From the NCBI RefSeq assembly GCF_943181405.1, contig NZ_CALPBY010000001.1, forward strand, positions 434,001 through 498,000: a stretch of 64,000 bases of DNA, read 5' to 3'. Under the pieces are notes generated by a model, which was given only the letters and a program-made list of their open reading frames with translations, was not told where the DNA came from and made no database searches. Numbering within the stretch: position 1 is the first letter of the stretch; every line of letters begins with the position of its first letter. The DNA comes from Cellulosimicrobium sp. Marseille-Q4280 (lineage in GTDB: Bacteria > Actinomycetota > Actinomycetes > Actinomycetales > Cellulomonadaceae). A program made the translations under genes and the position numbers. Shown here piece by piece: positions 26,503 to 35,257 of the stretch.

Positions 26503-26816
26503 GGCTTCCTCGTCTCGGTCTCAGGAGGTGCGGTGCTGGAAGGAGGGAGCCGGCGAGCAGCGGCGCTGATACCCGGCCACGGCTGCCCTGCCACCCCTCC
26601 CGGAAAGTCGGGCTGCGGCCACAGTATCGATGTCGGCGCTTCGAGTTGGACGATCGTCCGGGTGAAAAGAATGCCACCGGGGCATCGTTACCGGTCCGTG
26701 ACGCGAATTCACCCTTCACGGCGGTGACGACGGCCGTCAGCCAACGATCGGGACGTCGGCACAGCGCTGCGCTCGGCGGCGGTCCTCGGCTCCGGTCGGA
26801 GACCGCGGGACCGTGG
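26503..26816. promoter_or_regulatory. 314-base region upstream of the surface-protein gene
   Basis: No gene. GC content drops relative to neighbours in 26620-26720. There is a palindrome GGACGATCGTCC at 26648-26659 and a small hairpin ATGCC-ACCGG-GGCAT at 26671-26685. I compared it by eye with c-di-AMP, cobalamin and c-di-GMP riboswitch cores and found no match. The promoter of the minus-strand surface-protein gene should be here. Confidence 0.35.
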
Positions 26817-28664
26817 TCAGCCGCAGACCGGGACCTCGACCGTCTGCAGGCCGGGCGTGCGCGCCGTCGGGGTCGTCCACACGTCGAGGAGTCCGGGCGA
26901 GGGGTCGGGAGCGGCGTCGTCGGCAGGGGCCGACGTCGTGGCGAACGTGACCGTCGTGGTCTCGCCGGGCGCGAGGTCCACCATGACCGACACGGCGGCG
27001 CGGTCGCCGACGGTCCCGGGCTGGCCCGGCGCCGGCCGGTCGTCACGACGGACGTCGGTGGCGCTCTCGCCGCGCGGGGGGTAGAGCACGACGAACGTCC
27101 GGATGACGCCCGGGTCGACGCCGTAGATCCCGCCGCCGGTCACGTACCACGGCAGGCTCGTCGCGGCGTCTGCCGGCGCGGTCGAGGTCAGGTCGGCCGC
27201 GAACGTGTCGACGCGGCCGTCGGCCGTGCAGCGGCTCCCCGTGTGCCGGACGGCGGTGTCGAGGTAGTAGCCCATCTTCCCGCCGGTGCCGTCGTTGAGG
27301 AACACCCCGACGGAGCGCGCGGCACGGTCCGCGGTGTCGACGTCTCCGGCCACGACGGTGCCCGCGAGGCTCTCCTGCTCGTCGGCGTGGGCGGACCACA
27401 GCATCAGGCGGTGCTCGTCCGCGGCGCGACCGACGGCGTCGAGGGCCGTCGCAGGGTCCCCGCCGCCGCCGAGGAACGTGCCGATGACCGACGAGGCGAC
27501 CGTCGCGAAGAACTCGTCGGTCGCCGGGCCGGGCTCGAGCTCCGCGTAGGCGTCCGAGAGCAGGGTGCGGACCACGGTCGTCGAGTCCACGGTCGTGCCC
27601 GCCACGTCGACGGGTCCCGTCGACTCGAGGAGATAGGACAGGGCGACGGGGTCGGTCGCGAGGACCCCGTCCACCTGCTCGCCCTGGGCCTGCGCCCACA
27701 TCTCGGCGGAGAGCGCGGCCGCCGTCGGGAAGTCGGGCGTGAGCGTCGTGTCCTGGACGAAGCGCCCCACGCGGTCGGAGTAGAGCTGCTCGACACCCGG
27801 GTCGAGCGGCAGGACCGGCTCGTCGAACGGCGGCACGTCGCCGGTCGCCGCCTGTCGTTCGAGGACGACCCGGCCGTCGTCGACCGTGAGGACGGCGAGC
27901 GCCCCGGTGATGCCGCCGCCGGCGCGCAGCTCGGCGTTGCTGAGCGCGAGGACGAGGTAGCGGCGCGGGCCGTCGGCACCGAGCATCGCCGGTCCGAGCG
28001 TCGTGACGCGATCGGCGGTGCGCACGAGCGGGCGCAGCTCGTCGGTCGCGGCGACGAGCCGGTCGTACGGCTCCGCGACCTCCGCGTGCAGCGCCGCGCG
28101 GTCCACCTGCGCGTGGCGCGCGTCGATGTCGTCGAACGCGGCGGCCGCACGGGCCGTCAGCGGGGCCGCCGCCTCGAGCGGTGCGAGGTCGACCCTGCCG
28201 TCGGTGATCGTGACCGCGTCCCCGTCGACGACCGCGAGCACCTGGGACAGCGGGGGGAGGACGTCGGTGGCGAGGTCGTCGACCGTCGCCGCGGACGCCG
28301 AGTAGGCGCGCACGTCCTGCCCGACGACGGGGAGGTGGGCGGCGAGCGTCCAGAGGAACCCGTCGGTGCTCGCGCGCGCGGTCGCGGTGAGCGGCTGGAC
28401 GTCGGCGAGGAGCGCGGACGCCGTCTCGACGTCCCCCGCGCGCAGCGCCTCCTCCGCGGCCGGGACCTCGGCCATCGCCTCCTCGAGGGCGTCGCGTGCG
28501 GTCAGGGCGTCACGGACGAGGAGCGCGGCTCCGACGAGGAGGAGGACGCCGAGCGCGACGAGCGACCAGCCCACCCAGAGTCCCCAGCGGCCGCGGCGGC
28601 GTCGCGGTCCCTCCGGCGCGGCCTGCTGGTGCTCCGCCCCGCCGGCGGCGTCGGTGGCGCTCAT
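26817..28664 (-). CDS. DUF4012 family membrane-anchored protein
   Basis: 615 aa from ATG 28664. A short cytoplasmic segment with RRRRGRWG is followed by one membrane helix (about 32-52, GWSLVALGVLLLVGAALLV), and the rest is outside the cell. The DUF4012 core shows RRYLVLALSNAELRAGGGITGALAVL, the motif R-x-Y-L-x-L-x-x-N-x-A-E-x-R-x-x-G-G. The C-terminal 120 residues form a beta domain with VPVCG at the end. In other actinomycetes such proteins occur with surface-polysaccharide genes, but none are here. Divergent from the ECF sigma gene. Confidence 0.87.
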   Translation of the reverse strand: MSATDAAGGAEHQQAAPEGPRRRRGRWGLWVGWSLVALGVLLLVGAALLVRDALTARDALEEAMAEVPAAEEALRAGDVETASALLADVQPLTATARASTDGFLWTLAAHLPVVGQDVRAYSASAATVDDLATDVLPPLSQVLAVVDGDAVTITDGRVDLAPLEAAAPLTARAAAAFDDIDARHAQVDRAALHAEVAEPYDRLVAATDELRPLVRTADRVTTLGPAMLGADGPRRYLVLALSNAELRAGGGITGALAVLTVDDGRVVLERQAATGDVPPFDEPVLPLDPGVEQLYSDRVGRFVQDTTLTPDFPTAAALSAEMWAQAQGEQVDGVLATDPVALSYLLESTGPVDVAGTTVDSTTVVRTLLSDAYAELEPGPATDEFFATVASSVIGTFLGGGGDPATALDAVGRAADEHRLMLWSAHADEQESLAGTVVAGDVDTADRAARSVGVFLNDGTGGKMGYYLDTAVRHTGSRCTADGRVDTFAADLTSTAPADAATSLPWYVTGGGIYGVDPGVIRTFVVLYPPRGESATDVRRDDRPAPGQPGTVGDRAAVSVMVDLAPGETTTVTFATTSAPADDAAPDPSPGLLDVWTTPTARTPGLQTVEVPVCG

Positions 28665-28888
28665 GGTGCTCAGCGTAGGGCGTCGACGGTGGCAGGATCG
28701 TGCCCGGAGCGGGTGAGGTACGGGTGATCCTGGGGCCGCTCCCGTCCCGGGCGGCGCCCGTCCCGCGGCCGGCCCAGGTGCTCGCGAAAGCCGACGACGC
28801 CGTCGTGCAAGGACCCGCCGGTCCGCGACACAGAGCGGTTGACGACAGCCGACGACAGCCCACGACAGCCGACGACACAGGAGCCGCC

Positions 28889-29503
28889 GTGACGACCGAC
28901 GAGACGCCCGACGCGACGTCGGGTGCCGCGCGCGAGCACCTGCCGCACGACCCACCGCACCACGCACCGCACGACGCCGCGTGGTTCGCCGTGCTCTTCG
29001 GCGCGCACTCGGGCGCCCTGTACCGCTACTTCCGTCGCCGCCTGCCGACCGGTCAGGGCGCCGTCGGCCCCGACGCGGAGGACCTCGCCGCCGAGGTCCT
29101 CGCGACGGCGTGGCGTCGTCGCGAGGACGTGCCCGACGGCGCCGAGCTGCCCTGGTTGTACCGGACCGCCGGCTTCGTGCTGGCCAACCATCGGCGCAAG
29201 GCCCGGGCCGTCCCCGTCGCCGACGTGCCGGAGGAGTCGGACGCGGGTGCCGACGTCGAGCACGTCGTGGTGCAGGACGACGCGGTGCGGCGCGCGCTCG
29301 TCGCCCTGTCGCCGCGCGACCGGCGGATCCTGCTGCTCCACGCGTGGGAGGGGCTGACGGGCGACGAGCTGGCGGCCGTGCTCGGGGTGTCCCGCGGCGG
29401 GGCGGACGCCGCGCTGTCGCGCGCGCGGGCCCGGTTGCGCGCCGCGTGGGACGACGACGGGTCGGTCGCCGCGGCGCGTGCCCCGCAAGAGACCGGCGCC
29501 TGA
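28889..29503 (+). CDS. ECF-type RNA polymerase sigma factor
   Basis: 204 aa from GTG 28889, picked because AGGAG precedes it. The longer frame to 28700 has no ribosome site. Region 2 is FGAHSGALYRYFRRRLP through DAEDLAAEVLATAWRRRED, with PWLYRTAGFVLANHRRK. Region 4 is ALVALSPRDRRILLLHAWEG then ELAAVLGVSRGGADAALSRARARLR. The N-terminus is unusually rich in His/Pro/Asp (HLPHDPPHHAPHD) and may bind metal or simply be flexible. The upstream leader carries a short tandem repeat GACGACAGCC (28849-28877). The gene 65 bases downstream is the likely membrane anti-sigma partner. Confidence 0.9.
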   Translation: MTTDETPDATSGAAREHLPHDPPHHAPHDAAWFAVLFGAHSGALYRYFRRRLPTGQGAVGPDAEDLAAEVLATAWRRREDVPDGAELPWLYRTAGFVLANHRRKARAVPVADVPEESDAGADVEHVVVQDDAVRRALVALSPRDRRILLLHAWEGLTGDELAAVLGVSRGGADAALSRARARLRAAWDDDGSVAAARAPQETGA

Positions 29504-29567
29504 CGACACAAGCCCGGTGGACGACGCAACCGTCGGACCCGCGTCCTGCGCAGTACCTGGAGTCGAC

Positions 29568-31118
29568 ATGACCACGAACACCCCTGACGAGCCCACCGCG
29601 GCACCCGCTGACCGGACCGAGCGGGCCGGCGTCCCGGAGCCGGCGGACAGCACGGAGACGGTCCACGGCTCCGGTCCGGCCGGGACCGACGACGTCGTCC
29701 TGGACCGGCTGCGGGCCGCCGACCCGGCCGCCGGCGAGACGCCCGACCTCTCCGTGATCGAGGCGGCGGTCCGCGAGCGCGCTCCCGAGGCGTTCGCCGA
29801 CACCCGCACCGGCACCGGCGACGCCGGTGCGGCGGCACCGGTCGTCGAGCTCCCGGTGGTGCCGGACGAGCTCGCCGCGCGCCGTCGTCGTGCGCCGCTG
29901 CTCGTGGCCGCGGCCGTCGCGGGCGTGCTCGTGGTCGGCGGGGGCGGTTACGCGCTCGGCGCCGGGACCGGTGCGGGGAGCGCGTCGGACGAGCAGGCCG
30001 CCAGCACGGCTCTCGCCCCGATCCAGCTCGGGTCGTCGGCGCAGGAGGAGTCGGCGGCGGCGTCCGACGCGGCGGGTGGCGGCGTCCAGAGCCAGCTCGA
30101 GGCCTCACGCGCGGCGACCGACATGGCCTACGGGGGGAGCTGGGGCGGGCGCACCGTTTTCCACCAGGACGGGCTGCCGACCGAGGGGGGTCGTGCCGAC
30201 GCCTGGGCGTACGACGCGCAGGCCGTGTTCTCGGAGGAGACGGCACGCCGCGTCGCCGACGCCCTCGGGGTCGAGGGGGAGGTCCGCGAGGAGTACGGCG
30301 CGTACGCCGTCGGGTCGAGCGACTGGACGGGGCCGCAGGTCTCGCTCCAGCCCGACGGTCTCGCGAGCGTGTCGTTCAACGACCCGACGAAGGACCCGTG
30401 GGGCTGCGTCGTCGTGACGCCGATGCCCGCGGAGGAGGGCGGCTCCACCGACGGCGGCGACGGGACGTCGGCCGTCGACCCGGGGGCGTGCGTCGAGCAG
30501 GACCACGGCGCGCCGCCGAGCGGGGACGACGCGGTCGCGCAGCTGCGCGCCGTGCTCGGCGAGCTGGGCCTCGACGCCGGTGCGTTCGAGGTCGTCGCGG
30601 ACGAGCAGCCCGCCGACCAGGGCGCCCCGCGGTCCACCACGGCGTCGGCGTACGAGGTCGTCGACGGTCGGCGCACGGGCGTCGCGTGGGGTGCGACGTT
30701 CTCCGGCGCGGGCATGTCGTCGCTCTACGGGTCGCTCGCCCCGCGCGTGGCGCTCGGCACGTACGACGTCGTGAGCCCCGCTGCGGCGGTCGAGCGGCTC
30801 GGCGACGCGCGGTTCTCCGGCGGGGGCCCGATCGCCTGGGCACGCGAGGACGTCGGGACGGCGGTCCCCGAGATCGGGGTCGCCCCCGAGGAGGCCGAGG
30901 TTCCCACGGTCCCGCCGACCGTCGCGGAGGGCAGCCGGTTTGCGTGGCCCGTGACCGACGTGACGATCACCGACGCGCGGCTCGGCGCGGCCGTCCAGCA
31001 CCAGCCGGACGGCGCCGCGGTGCTCGTCCCGGCGTACGAGCTGACCGACGCCGGCGGGAGCACCTGGTCGGTGCTCGCCGTCGCGGACGAGCAGCTCGAC
31101 TTCGCCGCCGCCCCCTGA
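29568..31118 (+). CDS. Single-pass membrane protein, probable partner of the ECF sigma factor
   Basis: 516 aa from ATG 29568. The cytoplasmic N-terminus of about 100 residues has LDRLRAADPAAGETPDLSVI, a pattern seen at the start of sigma-gene partners in actinomycetes. One helix follows (about 106-126, APLLVAAAVAGVLVVGGGGY), then a large outer domain with few Cys (CVVVTPMP and GACVEQDHG) that contains repeated W-G/Y segments. The domain resembles the proteins of unknown function commonly encoded after ECF sigma genes. A classical zinc anti-sigma motif H-x3-C-x2-C is absent, so an anti-sigma role is inferred from position. Confidence 0.72.
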   Translation: MTTNTPDEPTAAPADRTERAGVPEPADSTETVHGSGPAGTDDVVLDRLRAADPAAGETPDLSVIEAAVRERAPEAFADTRTGTGDAGAAAPVVELPVVPDELAARRRRAPLLVAAAVAGVLVVGGGGYALGAGTGAGSASDEQAASTALAPIQLGSSAQEESAAASDAAGGGVQSQLEASRAATDMAYGGSWGGRTVFHQDGLPTEGGRADAWAYDAQAVFSEETARRVADALGVEGEVREEYGAYAVGSSDWTGPQVSLQPDGLASVSFNDPTKDPWGCVVVTPMPAEEGGSTDGGDGTSAVDPGACVEQDHGAPPSGDDAVAQLRAVLGELGLDAGAFEVVADEQPADQGAPRSTTASAYEVVDGRRTGVAWGATFSGAGMSSLYGSLAPRVALGTYDVVSPAAAVERLGDARFSGGGPIAWAREDVGTAVPEIGVAPEEAEVPTVPPTVAEGSRFAWPVTDVTITDARLGAAVQHQPDGAAVLVPAYELTDAGGSTWSVLAVADEQLDFAAAP

Positions 31119-31138
31119 CCCGCCGCCCCCTTCTCCGC

Positions 31139-31197
31139 GCCGAACACGACCCGGCGGTCGTTCTGAGGCCCAGAACGACCGCCAGGTCGTGTTCGGC
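31139..31197 (+). terminator. 27-bp hairpin terminator after the sigma operon
   Basis: Arms 31139-31165 and 31171-31197 pair with one mismatch around a 5-base loop. The outer word GCCGAACACGAC recurs in degenerate form near 37362-37393 inside the end of eboE. It separates the sigma/anti-sigma pair from the ebo promoter. Confidence 0.88.
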
Positions 31198-31224
31198 GGC
31201 GGACCGGGGCGGTCTCCGTCGCGG

Positions 31225-31302
31225 CTTTTGTCGTGCCCTGCGGCGAGTGCGAGCAGAACCGAACTGCTTTTGATTGACCACCGACAAAAGGGTGACTAGG
31301 GT
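31225..31302 (+). promoter_or_regulatory. ebo operon promoter with overlapping inverted repeat
   Basis: TTGACC (31274-31279) and TAGGGT (31297-31302) are spaced by exactly 17 bases, a strong match to the housekeeping promoter pattern. Inverted half-sites CTTTTGTCG (31225-31233) and CGACAAAAG (31282-31290) flank the -35, the second lying in the spacer, with a further CTTTTG at 31267-31272. This is the expected layout for repression by looping or by a dimer pair. The predicted transcript starts near 31309, about 120 bases before the first gene. Confidence 0.7.
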
Positions 31303-31430
31303 CGCTGCAGGCCGTCGCCTCGGGCACACTCCCCGTGTGCTGCGGGCACCGGCCGGCGGTGGCAGTGAAGCCATCGTCGCGACACTTCGGTCCGCGCCCC
31401 GGCGCGTGCCCGACGGGAACGGGAGCAACG

Positions 31431-32681
31431 ATGCACCACAACGCCTCTGGTCGGACCGGTCTGTGGCTCGTCGGGGCCCGCGGGTCGGTCGCGACGACCG
31501 CGACCCTCGGCCTCGCCGCGATCGTCGACGGCCGTGCCGCGCCCACCGGGTGCGTCACCGCGCAGGAGCCGTTCGCCTCCGCGCCGCTCCCCGCCTTCGC
31601 GGACCTCGTCGTCGGCGGTCACGACATCACCGACGTCTCCATGGCGAAGCACGCCGAGCTCCTCGTCGAGGCCGGCATGATCCCGCCCCGCCTGCTCGCC
31701 TCGACCCATGCCGCGCTGGAGCGGGCCGACGCCGAGGTGCGCCGGGGCTACGACGCCCGTCCGGGCGTCCTCGCGCAGGGGCCGCGCGAGTCCCAGCAGG
31801 CCGCGGCCGAGCGCCTCGCGGCCGACATCACCGACTTCCGCGAGCGCAACGGTCTCGCGCGCGTGGTCGTCGTCGACCTCGCGTCCACCGAACCGCTGCC
31901 CGAGCCCGCGCCGGAGTTCTCCGACCGCGCGCTGCTCGAGGCAGCCCTCGCCGACCCGGACCGCGCCGTCCTGCCGCCCAGCTCCGTCGTCGCGTACGCG
32001 GCGCTGCTCGCGGGCGCGCCCTACGCGGGCTTCACGCCGTCGGCGAGCATGGACCTGCCCGTCCTCGTCGAGATCGCGCGCGAGCGCGGCGTGCCCGTCG
32101 CGGGCCAGGACGGCAAGACCGGTCAGACCTGGCTGCGCACGATCCTGGCGCCCGCGTTCGCCGCGCGCGGCCTGCGGGTGCTCTCGTGGGCCGGTGCGAA
32201 CCTGCTCGGCGGCGGCGACGGTGCGACCCTCGCCGACCCCGAGGCCGTCCGCAGCAAGCTCGCGTCGAAGACGCGCGGCCTCCAGGACCTCACGGGCAGC
32301 GAGGTCACCCCGCTGCACATCGACAACGTCCCCGACCTCGGCGACATCAAGGTCGCGTGGGACCACGTGCACGTCGAGGGCTTCCTCGGCTCGCGCCTCA
32401 CGCTCCAGACGACGTGGTCCGCGTACGACTCGATGCTCGCCGCGCCGCTCGTGCTCGACCTCGCGCGCCTCCTCGCGCTCGCGGACGCCGCAGGGTGCGC
32501 CGGTCCGGTGCCCGAGCTCGGGTTCTTCTTCAAGGACCCGTGGGGCAGCGACGTGCACGACTTCGCGACGCAGACCGTCGCGCTCGCCGACTGGGTGCGC
32601 GACGCCGGTGCCCGCGTCGTCGGGAGGGCGGGGATGCACGGCTCGACGGGCGACGTCGTCGCGCCCGACGACCGGGCGTGA
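31431..32681 (+). CDS. Myo-inositol-1-phosphate synthase-like cyclase of the ebo operon
   Basis: 416 aa from ATG 31431. The N-terminal NAD-binding motif is LWLVGARGSVATTATLG. The MIPS catalytic half is recognisable as GQDGKTGQTWLRTILAP (the D-x-K-S/T-G-Q-T motif), ANLLGGGDGATL (N-x-L-G-N-x-D-G) and HIDNVPDLGDIKVAWDHV. MIPS makes inositol-1-phosphate from glucose-6-phosphate by an internal redox and aldol closure. As first gene of an ebo operon it occupies the role of the dehydroquinate-synthase-like EboD in cyanobacterial clusters. Both classes cyclise a sugar phosphate with NAD, so it may make a cyclitol head group. The stop overlaps eboC (GTGA). Confidence 0.9.
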   Translation: MHHNASGRTGLWLVGARGSVATTATLGLAAIVDGRAAPTGCVTAQEPFASAPLPAFADLVVGGHDITDVSMAKHAELLVEAGMIPPRLLASTHAALERADAEVRRGYDARPGVLAQGPRESQQAAAERLAADITDFRERNGLARVVVVDLASTEPLPEPAPEFSDRALLEAALADPDRAVLPPSSVVAYAALLAGAPYAGFTPSASMDLPVLVEIARERGVPVAGQDGKTGQTWLRTILAPAFAARGLRVLSWAGANLLGGGDGATLADPEAVRSKLASKTRGLQDLTGSEVTPLHIDNVPDLGDIKVAWDHVHVEGFLGSRLTLQTTWSAYDSMLAAPLVLDLARLLALADAAGCAGPVPELGFFFKDPWGSDVHDFATQTVALADWVRDAGARVVGRAGMHGSTGDVVAPDDRA

Positions 32682-33616
32682 CCGTGTCGACCAGCCTGCC
32701 GACCAGCCTGCCGACCAGCCCCACCCTGCGCGACCACCTCGACCTCGTCCGCGCCCCTGCCGTCCTGTCCGTCGTCGGCGACACGCTCGCCGGCGCGGCG
32801 GCCGCCGGGCACCGGACCACCCCTCGTCGCGCTCTGCTGCCGCTCGCGTCCGCGTGCCTGTACGCGGGCGGCATGGCGCTCAACGACTACTCCGACCGGC
32901 ACCTCGACGCGCTCGAGCGGCCCGAGCGGCCCATCCCGTCGGGCCGTGTCACGCCGCGCCGTGCGCTCCAGGTGGCGACGGGACTCACCGCCGCGGGGAT
33001 CGGGCTCGCCGCCGTCGGTGGCGGACGCCGCGCGCTCGCCGTCGCCGTGCCGCTCGCCGCGAGCGTGTGGACCTACGACACGGTCGCCAAGGACCGTCCC
33101 GTCGGCCCGGTCGTCATGGCGGCGTGCCGCGGCCTCGACGTCCTGCTCGGCGCGGGGGTCGGGCACCTGCGCGCGGCGCTGCCCGCCGCGACCGCGCTCG
33201 CCGCGCACACCGCGGGCGTCACCGTGCTCTCGCGCGGCGAGGTCCACGGCACGACGACGCCCGTCGCCGCGGCCGTCGGGGGCGGCACGCTCGCCGTGGC
33301 CGCGGCGGTCACCGCGGGCGCGCTGCGCGGCGACGCGCTCGGGCGCACCGCGCGCGTCGCGGCGGTCGCCGCCGCCGGGGCGTACGTCGCGACGTGCCTT
33401 CCGCGCCAGACGGACGCCGCACTGACGCCGTCCGCGGCCAACGCGTTCGCCGCGACCAAGGCGGGCATCCGCGCGATGGTGCCGCTCCAGGCGGCCTGGG
33501 CCGCCCGCGGCGGCGGCCTCGCGTCCGTCGGGGTGCTCGCCGCCGTGGAGGTCGCCGGCCGGCTGCTCCGGCGTGCGGGACGGCGTCCCGGCCGTGCCGA
33601 GATGAGCGAGACGTGA
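32678..33616 (+). CDS. eboC: EboC, UbiA-family prenyltransferase
   Basis: 312 aa membrane enzyme with about eight helices. The two Asp-rich prenyl-diphosphate sites are seen: N-D-Y-S-D in GMALNDYSDRHLDALERPERP (about residues 67-71) and Y-D-T-V-A-K-D in the fourth-fifth helix loop. The R-P-I-P-S-G-R-V block next to the first site is typical. It should transfer an isoprenoid chain to a polar acceptor at the membrane. The N-terminus includes a short triple repeat TSLPTSLPTSPT encoded by a 12-base repeat. GTG at 32678 overlaps the previous stop, and its own stop overlaps the next GTG. Confidence 0.92.
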   Translation: MTVSTSLPTSLPTSPTLRDHLDLVRAPAVLSVVGDTLAGAAAAGHRTTPRRALLPLASACLYAGGMALNDYSDRHLDALERPERPIPSGRVTPRRALQVATGLTAAGIGLAAVGGGRRALAVAVPLAASVWTYDTVAKDRPVGPVVMAACRGLDVLLGAGVGHLRAALPAATALAAHTAGVTVLSRGEVHGTTTPVAAAVGGGTLAVAAAVTAGALRGDALGRTARVAAVAAAGAYVATCLPRQTDAALTPSAANAFAATKAGIRAMVPLQAAWAARGGGLASVGVLAAVEVAGRLLRRAGRRPGRAEMSET

Positions 33617-34535
33617 GCGCCGGGGACGAGCCGGGCAGCGGCGTCGGGCAGCGCACGCTCCCGTTCGCGCTCGGGTACGGCACGAACGGCTTCACCGACC
33701 ACCCGCTCGACGACGTGCTCACGATCCTCGAGCACGAGGGCTACGAGGCCGTCGCCCTGACCCTCGGCTTCCCCCACCTCGACCCGTTCGCCCCGGGCTG
33801 GGGCGACCGCGTCGACGCGCTGCGGACGCGCCTCGCGAGCCTGCGCGACGGCGCGGGGATGCGCGTCGTCGTCGAGACGGGCACGCGGTTCCTCCTCGAC
33901 CCGTACCGCAAGCACCGCCCGACCCTCGTCGACGCCGAGGCGGAGCCGCGACTGCGGTTCCTCGAGCGGGCCGTCGAGATCGCGGCGGGCCTCGACGCGG
34001 AGTGCGTCTCCTTCTTCTCCGGCGTCCTGCCCGACGACGCGTCCCCGGCCGACGGGTGGGCTCGCCTGCGCGATCGGCTCCCGGCCCTGGTCGAGCACGC
34101 CCACGGCCTGGGCGTGCGGCTCTCGCTCGAGCCGGAGCCGGGGATGCTCGTCGAGACGGTCGCCGACGCGCTGCGGCTGCGCGACGACCTCGGCGACCCT
34201 CCCGGCCTGGGTATCACGGTCGACGTGGGCCACTGCCTCGTCGTCGAGCCCGACGGGGTCGAGGGCGCGCTGCGCGCCGCCGCCCCGTACCTCGCGAACG
34301 TGCAGCTCGACGACATGCCCTCGACGCACCACGAGCACCGGCCGTTCGGCGAGGGAGAGATCGACCTGCCCCTCGTGCTCGCGACGCTCACGGACGTCGG
34401 GTACACCGGCGTCGCGGCGGTCGAGCTGCCGCGCCACTCCTACGACGCCCCGGGCCTCGCGCGGCGCAGCATGACAGCGCTGCACGACGCGTGGCCCGCG
34501 GGCAACGCCCCGCCCACCCCCAGGAGGTGCCATGA
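33613..34535 (+). CDS. TIM-barrel sugar-phosphate isomerase-like protein of the ebo operon, frame broken at the end
   Basis: Xylose-isomerase-like TIM barrel of about 307 aa. From GTG 33613 it reads PFALGYGTNGFTDHPLDD, then VVVETGTRFLLDPYRKHRPT, SLEPEPGMLVET, GITVDVGHC and ANVQLDDMPSTHHEH, which are the metal-site blocks (Glu, Asp, His, His-Glu-His). The frame shows no stop where the gene should end. It stays open through eboA and into eboB (36135). One extra C in the C5 run at 34517-34521 would give a stop TGA at 34533-34535, overlapping the eboA ATG as ATGA like the other joints here. Coordinates assume that correction. Confidence 0.85.
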
Positions 34536-35257
34536 CCGAGGACCAGACCCACCGGGTCGACGACGCGACCGGGAGCCCCGGCGAGCGCTGGCTCGCCGAC
34601 GCGCTCGCCGAGGTGGCGCGCGACCCCGGTTCCGCCGCGCGCGCGTTCGCGCTCGCCGGTCGCAAGGTCGGGCGGTCCGCGCTGCGTCCGGACGGGGACC
34701 CCACGGGCGTCCTGCACGGCACCGTCGACGACGCGGCCCGCGCGTCGCTGGTCGTCGCGCTCGCCGACGCGCTGGGACCGGACAGGGGTGCCGCGCTCGG
34801 GGCGCGGCTCGCCGACCTGTACCAGCACGGGGACACCGCGGAGCGGCGCGGCGTCCTGCGCGGGCTCGACGCCCTGACCGAGCGCGGGAGGCTCGACGCG
34901 GACGTCGTCGCCGTCGGGACCGAGCTCGCCGCCGACGCGCTGCGCACCAACGACCAGAGCCTCGTCGCCGCGGCGGTGGGCCCGTTCGCGGCCGCGCACC
35001 TCGACCAGCACGCGTGGCGCCACGCCGTCCTCAAGCTCGTGTTCATGGGCGTGAGCCTCGACGCCGTCGCCGGTCTCGACGACCGCGCGGACGACGAGCT
35101 CGCGCGCATGGCCCGCGACTTCGCCGCGGAACGCCGGGCGGCCGGGCGCGTCGTGCCCGACGACGTCGCGCGCCTCGCGTCCGACGTCACCACCGGCCCG
35201 ACCCGGCCCGACCAGACCACCCCCGGCACGTCGTCCACCACCGGAAGGAGCGCCTGA
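34532..35257 (+). CDS. eboA: EboA-domain protein
   Basis: 241 aa. The EboA core is clear in the C-terminal half: TNDQSLVAAAVGPFAAAHL, then HAWRHAVLKLVFMGVSLDAV and GLDDRADDELARMARDF, matching the family pattern W-x-x-x-V-L-K-x-x-F-M-G-V-x-L. The rest is alanine-rich helical repeat. EboA has no known enzyme motif and may be a scaffold. It is preceded by AGGAGGT, starts at ATG 34532 and ends one base into the eboB ATG (TGATG at 35255-35259). A Thr/Pro-rich tail of 25 residues follows the domain. Confidence 0.9.
   Translation: MTEDQTHRVDDATGSPGERWLADALAEVARDPGSAARAFALAGRKVGRSALRPDGDPTGVLHGTVDDAARASLVVALADALGPDRGAALGARLADLYQHGDTAERRGVLRGLDALTERGRLDADVVAVGTELAADALRTNDQSLVAAAVGPFAAAHLDQHAWRHAVLKLVFMGVSLDAVAGLDDRADDELARMARDFAAERRAAGRVVPDDVARLASDVTTGPTRPDQTTPGTSSTTGRSA

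Noticed and set aside
26503-26816. Possible riboswitch (c-di-AMP, cobalamin or c-di-GMP) ahead of the surface-protein gene
   Set aside because: Conserved core strings of these classes could not be matched by eye; only small palindromes are present.
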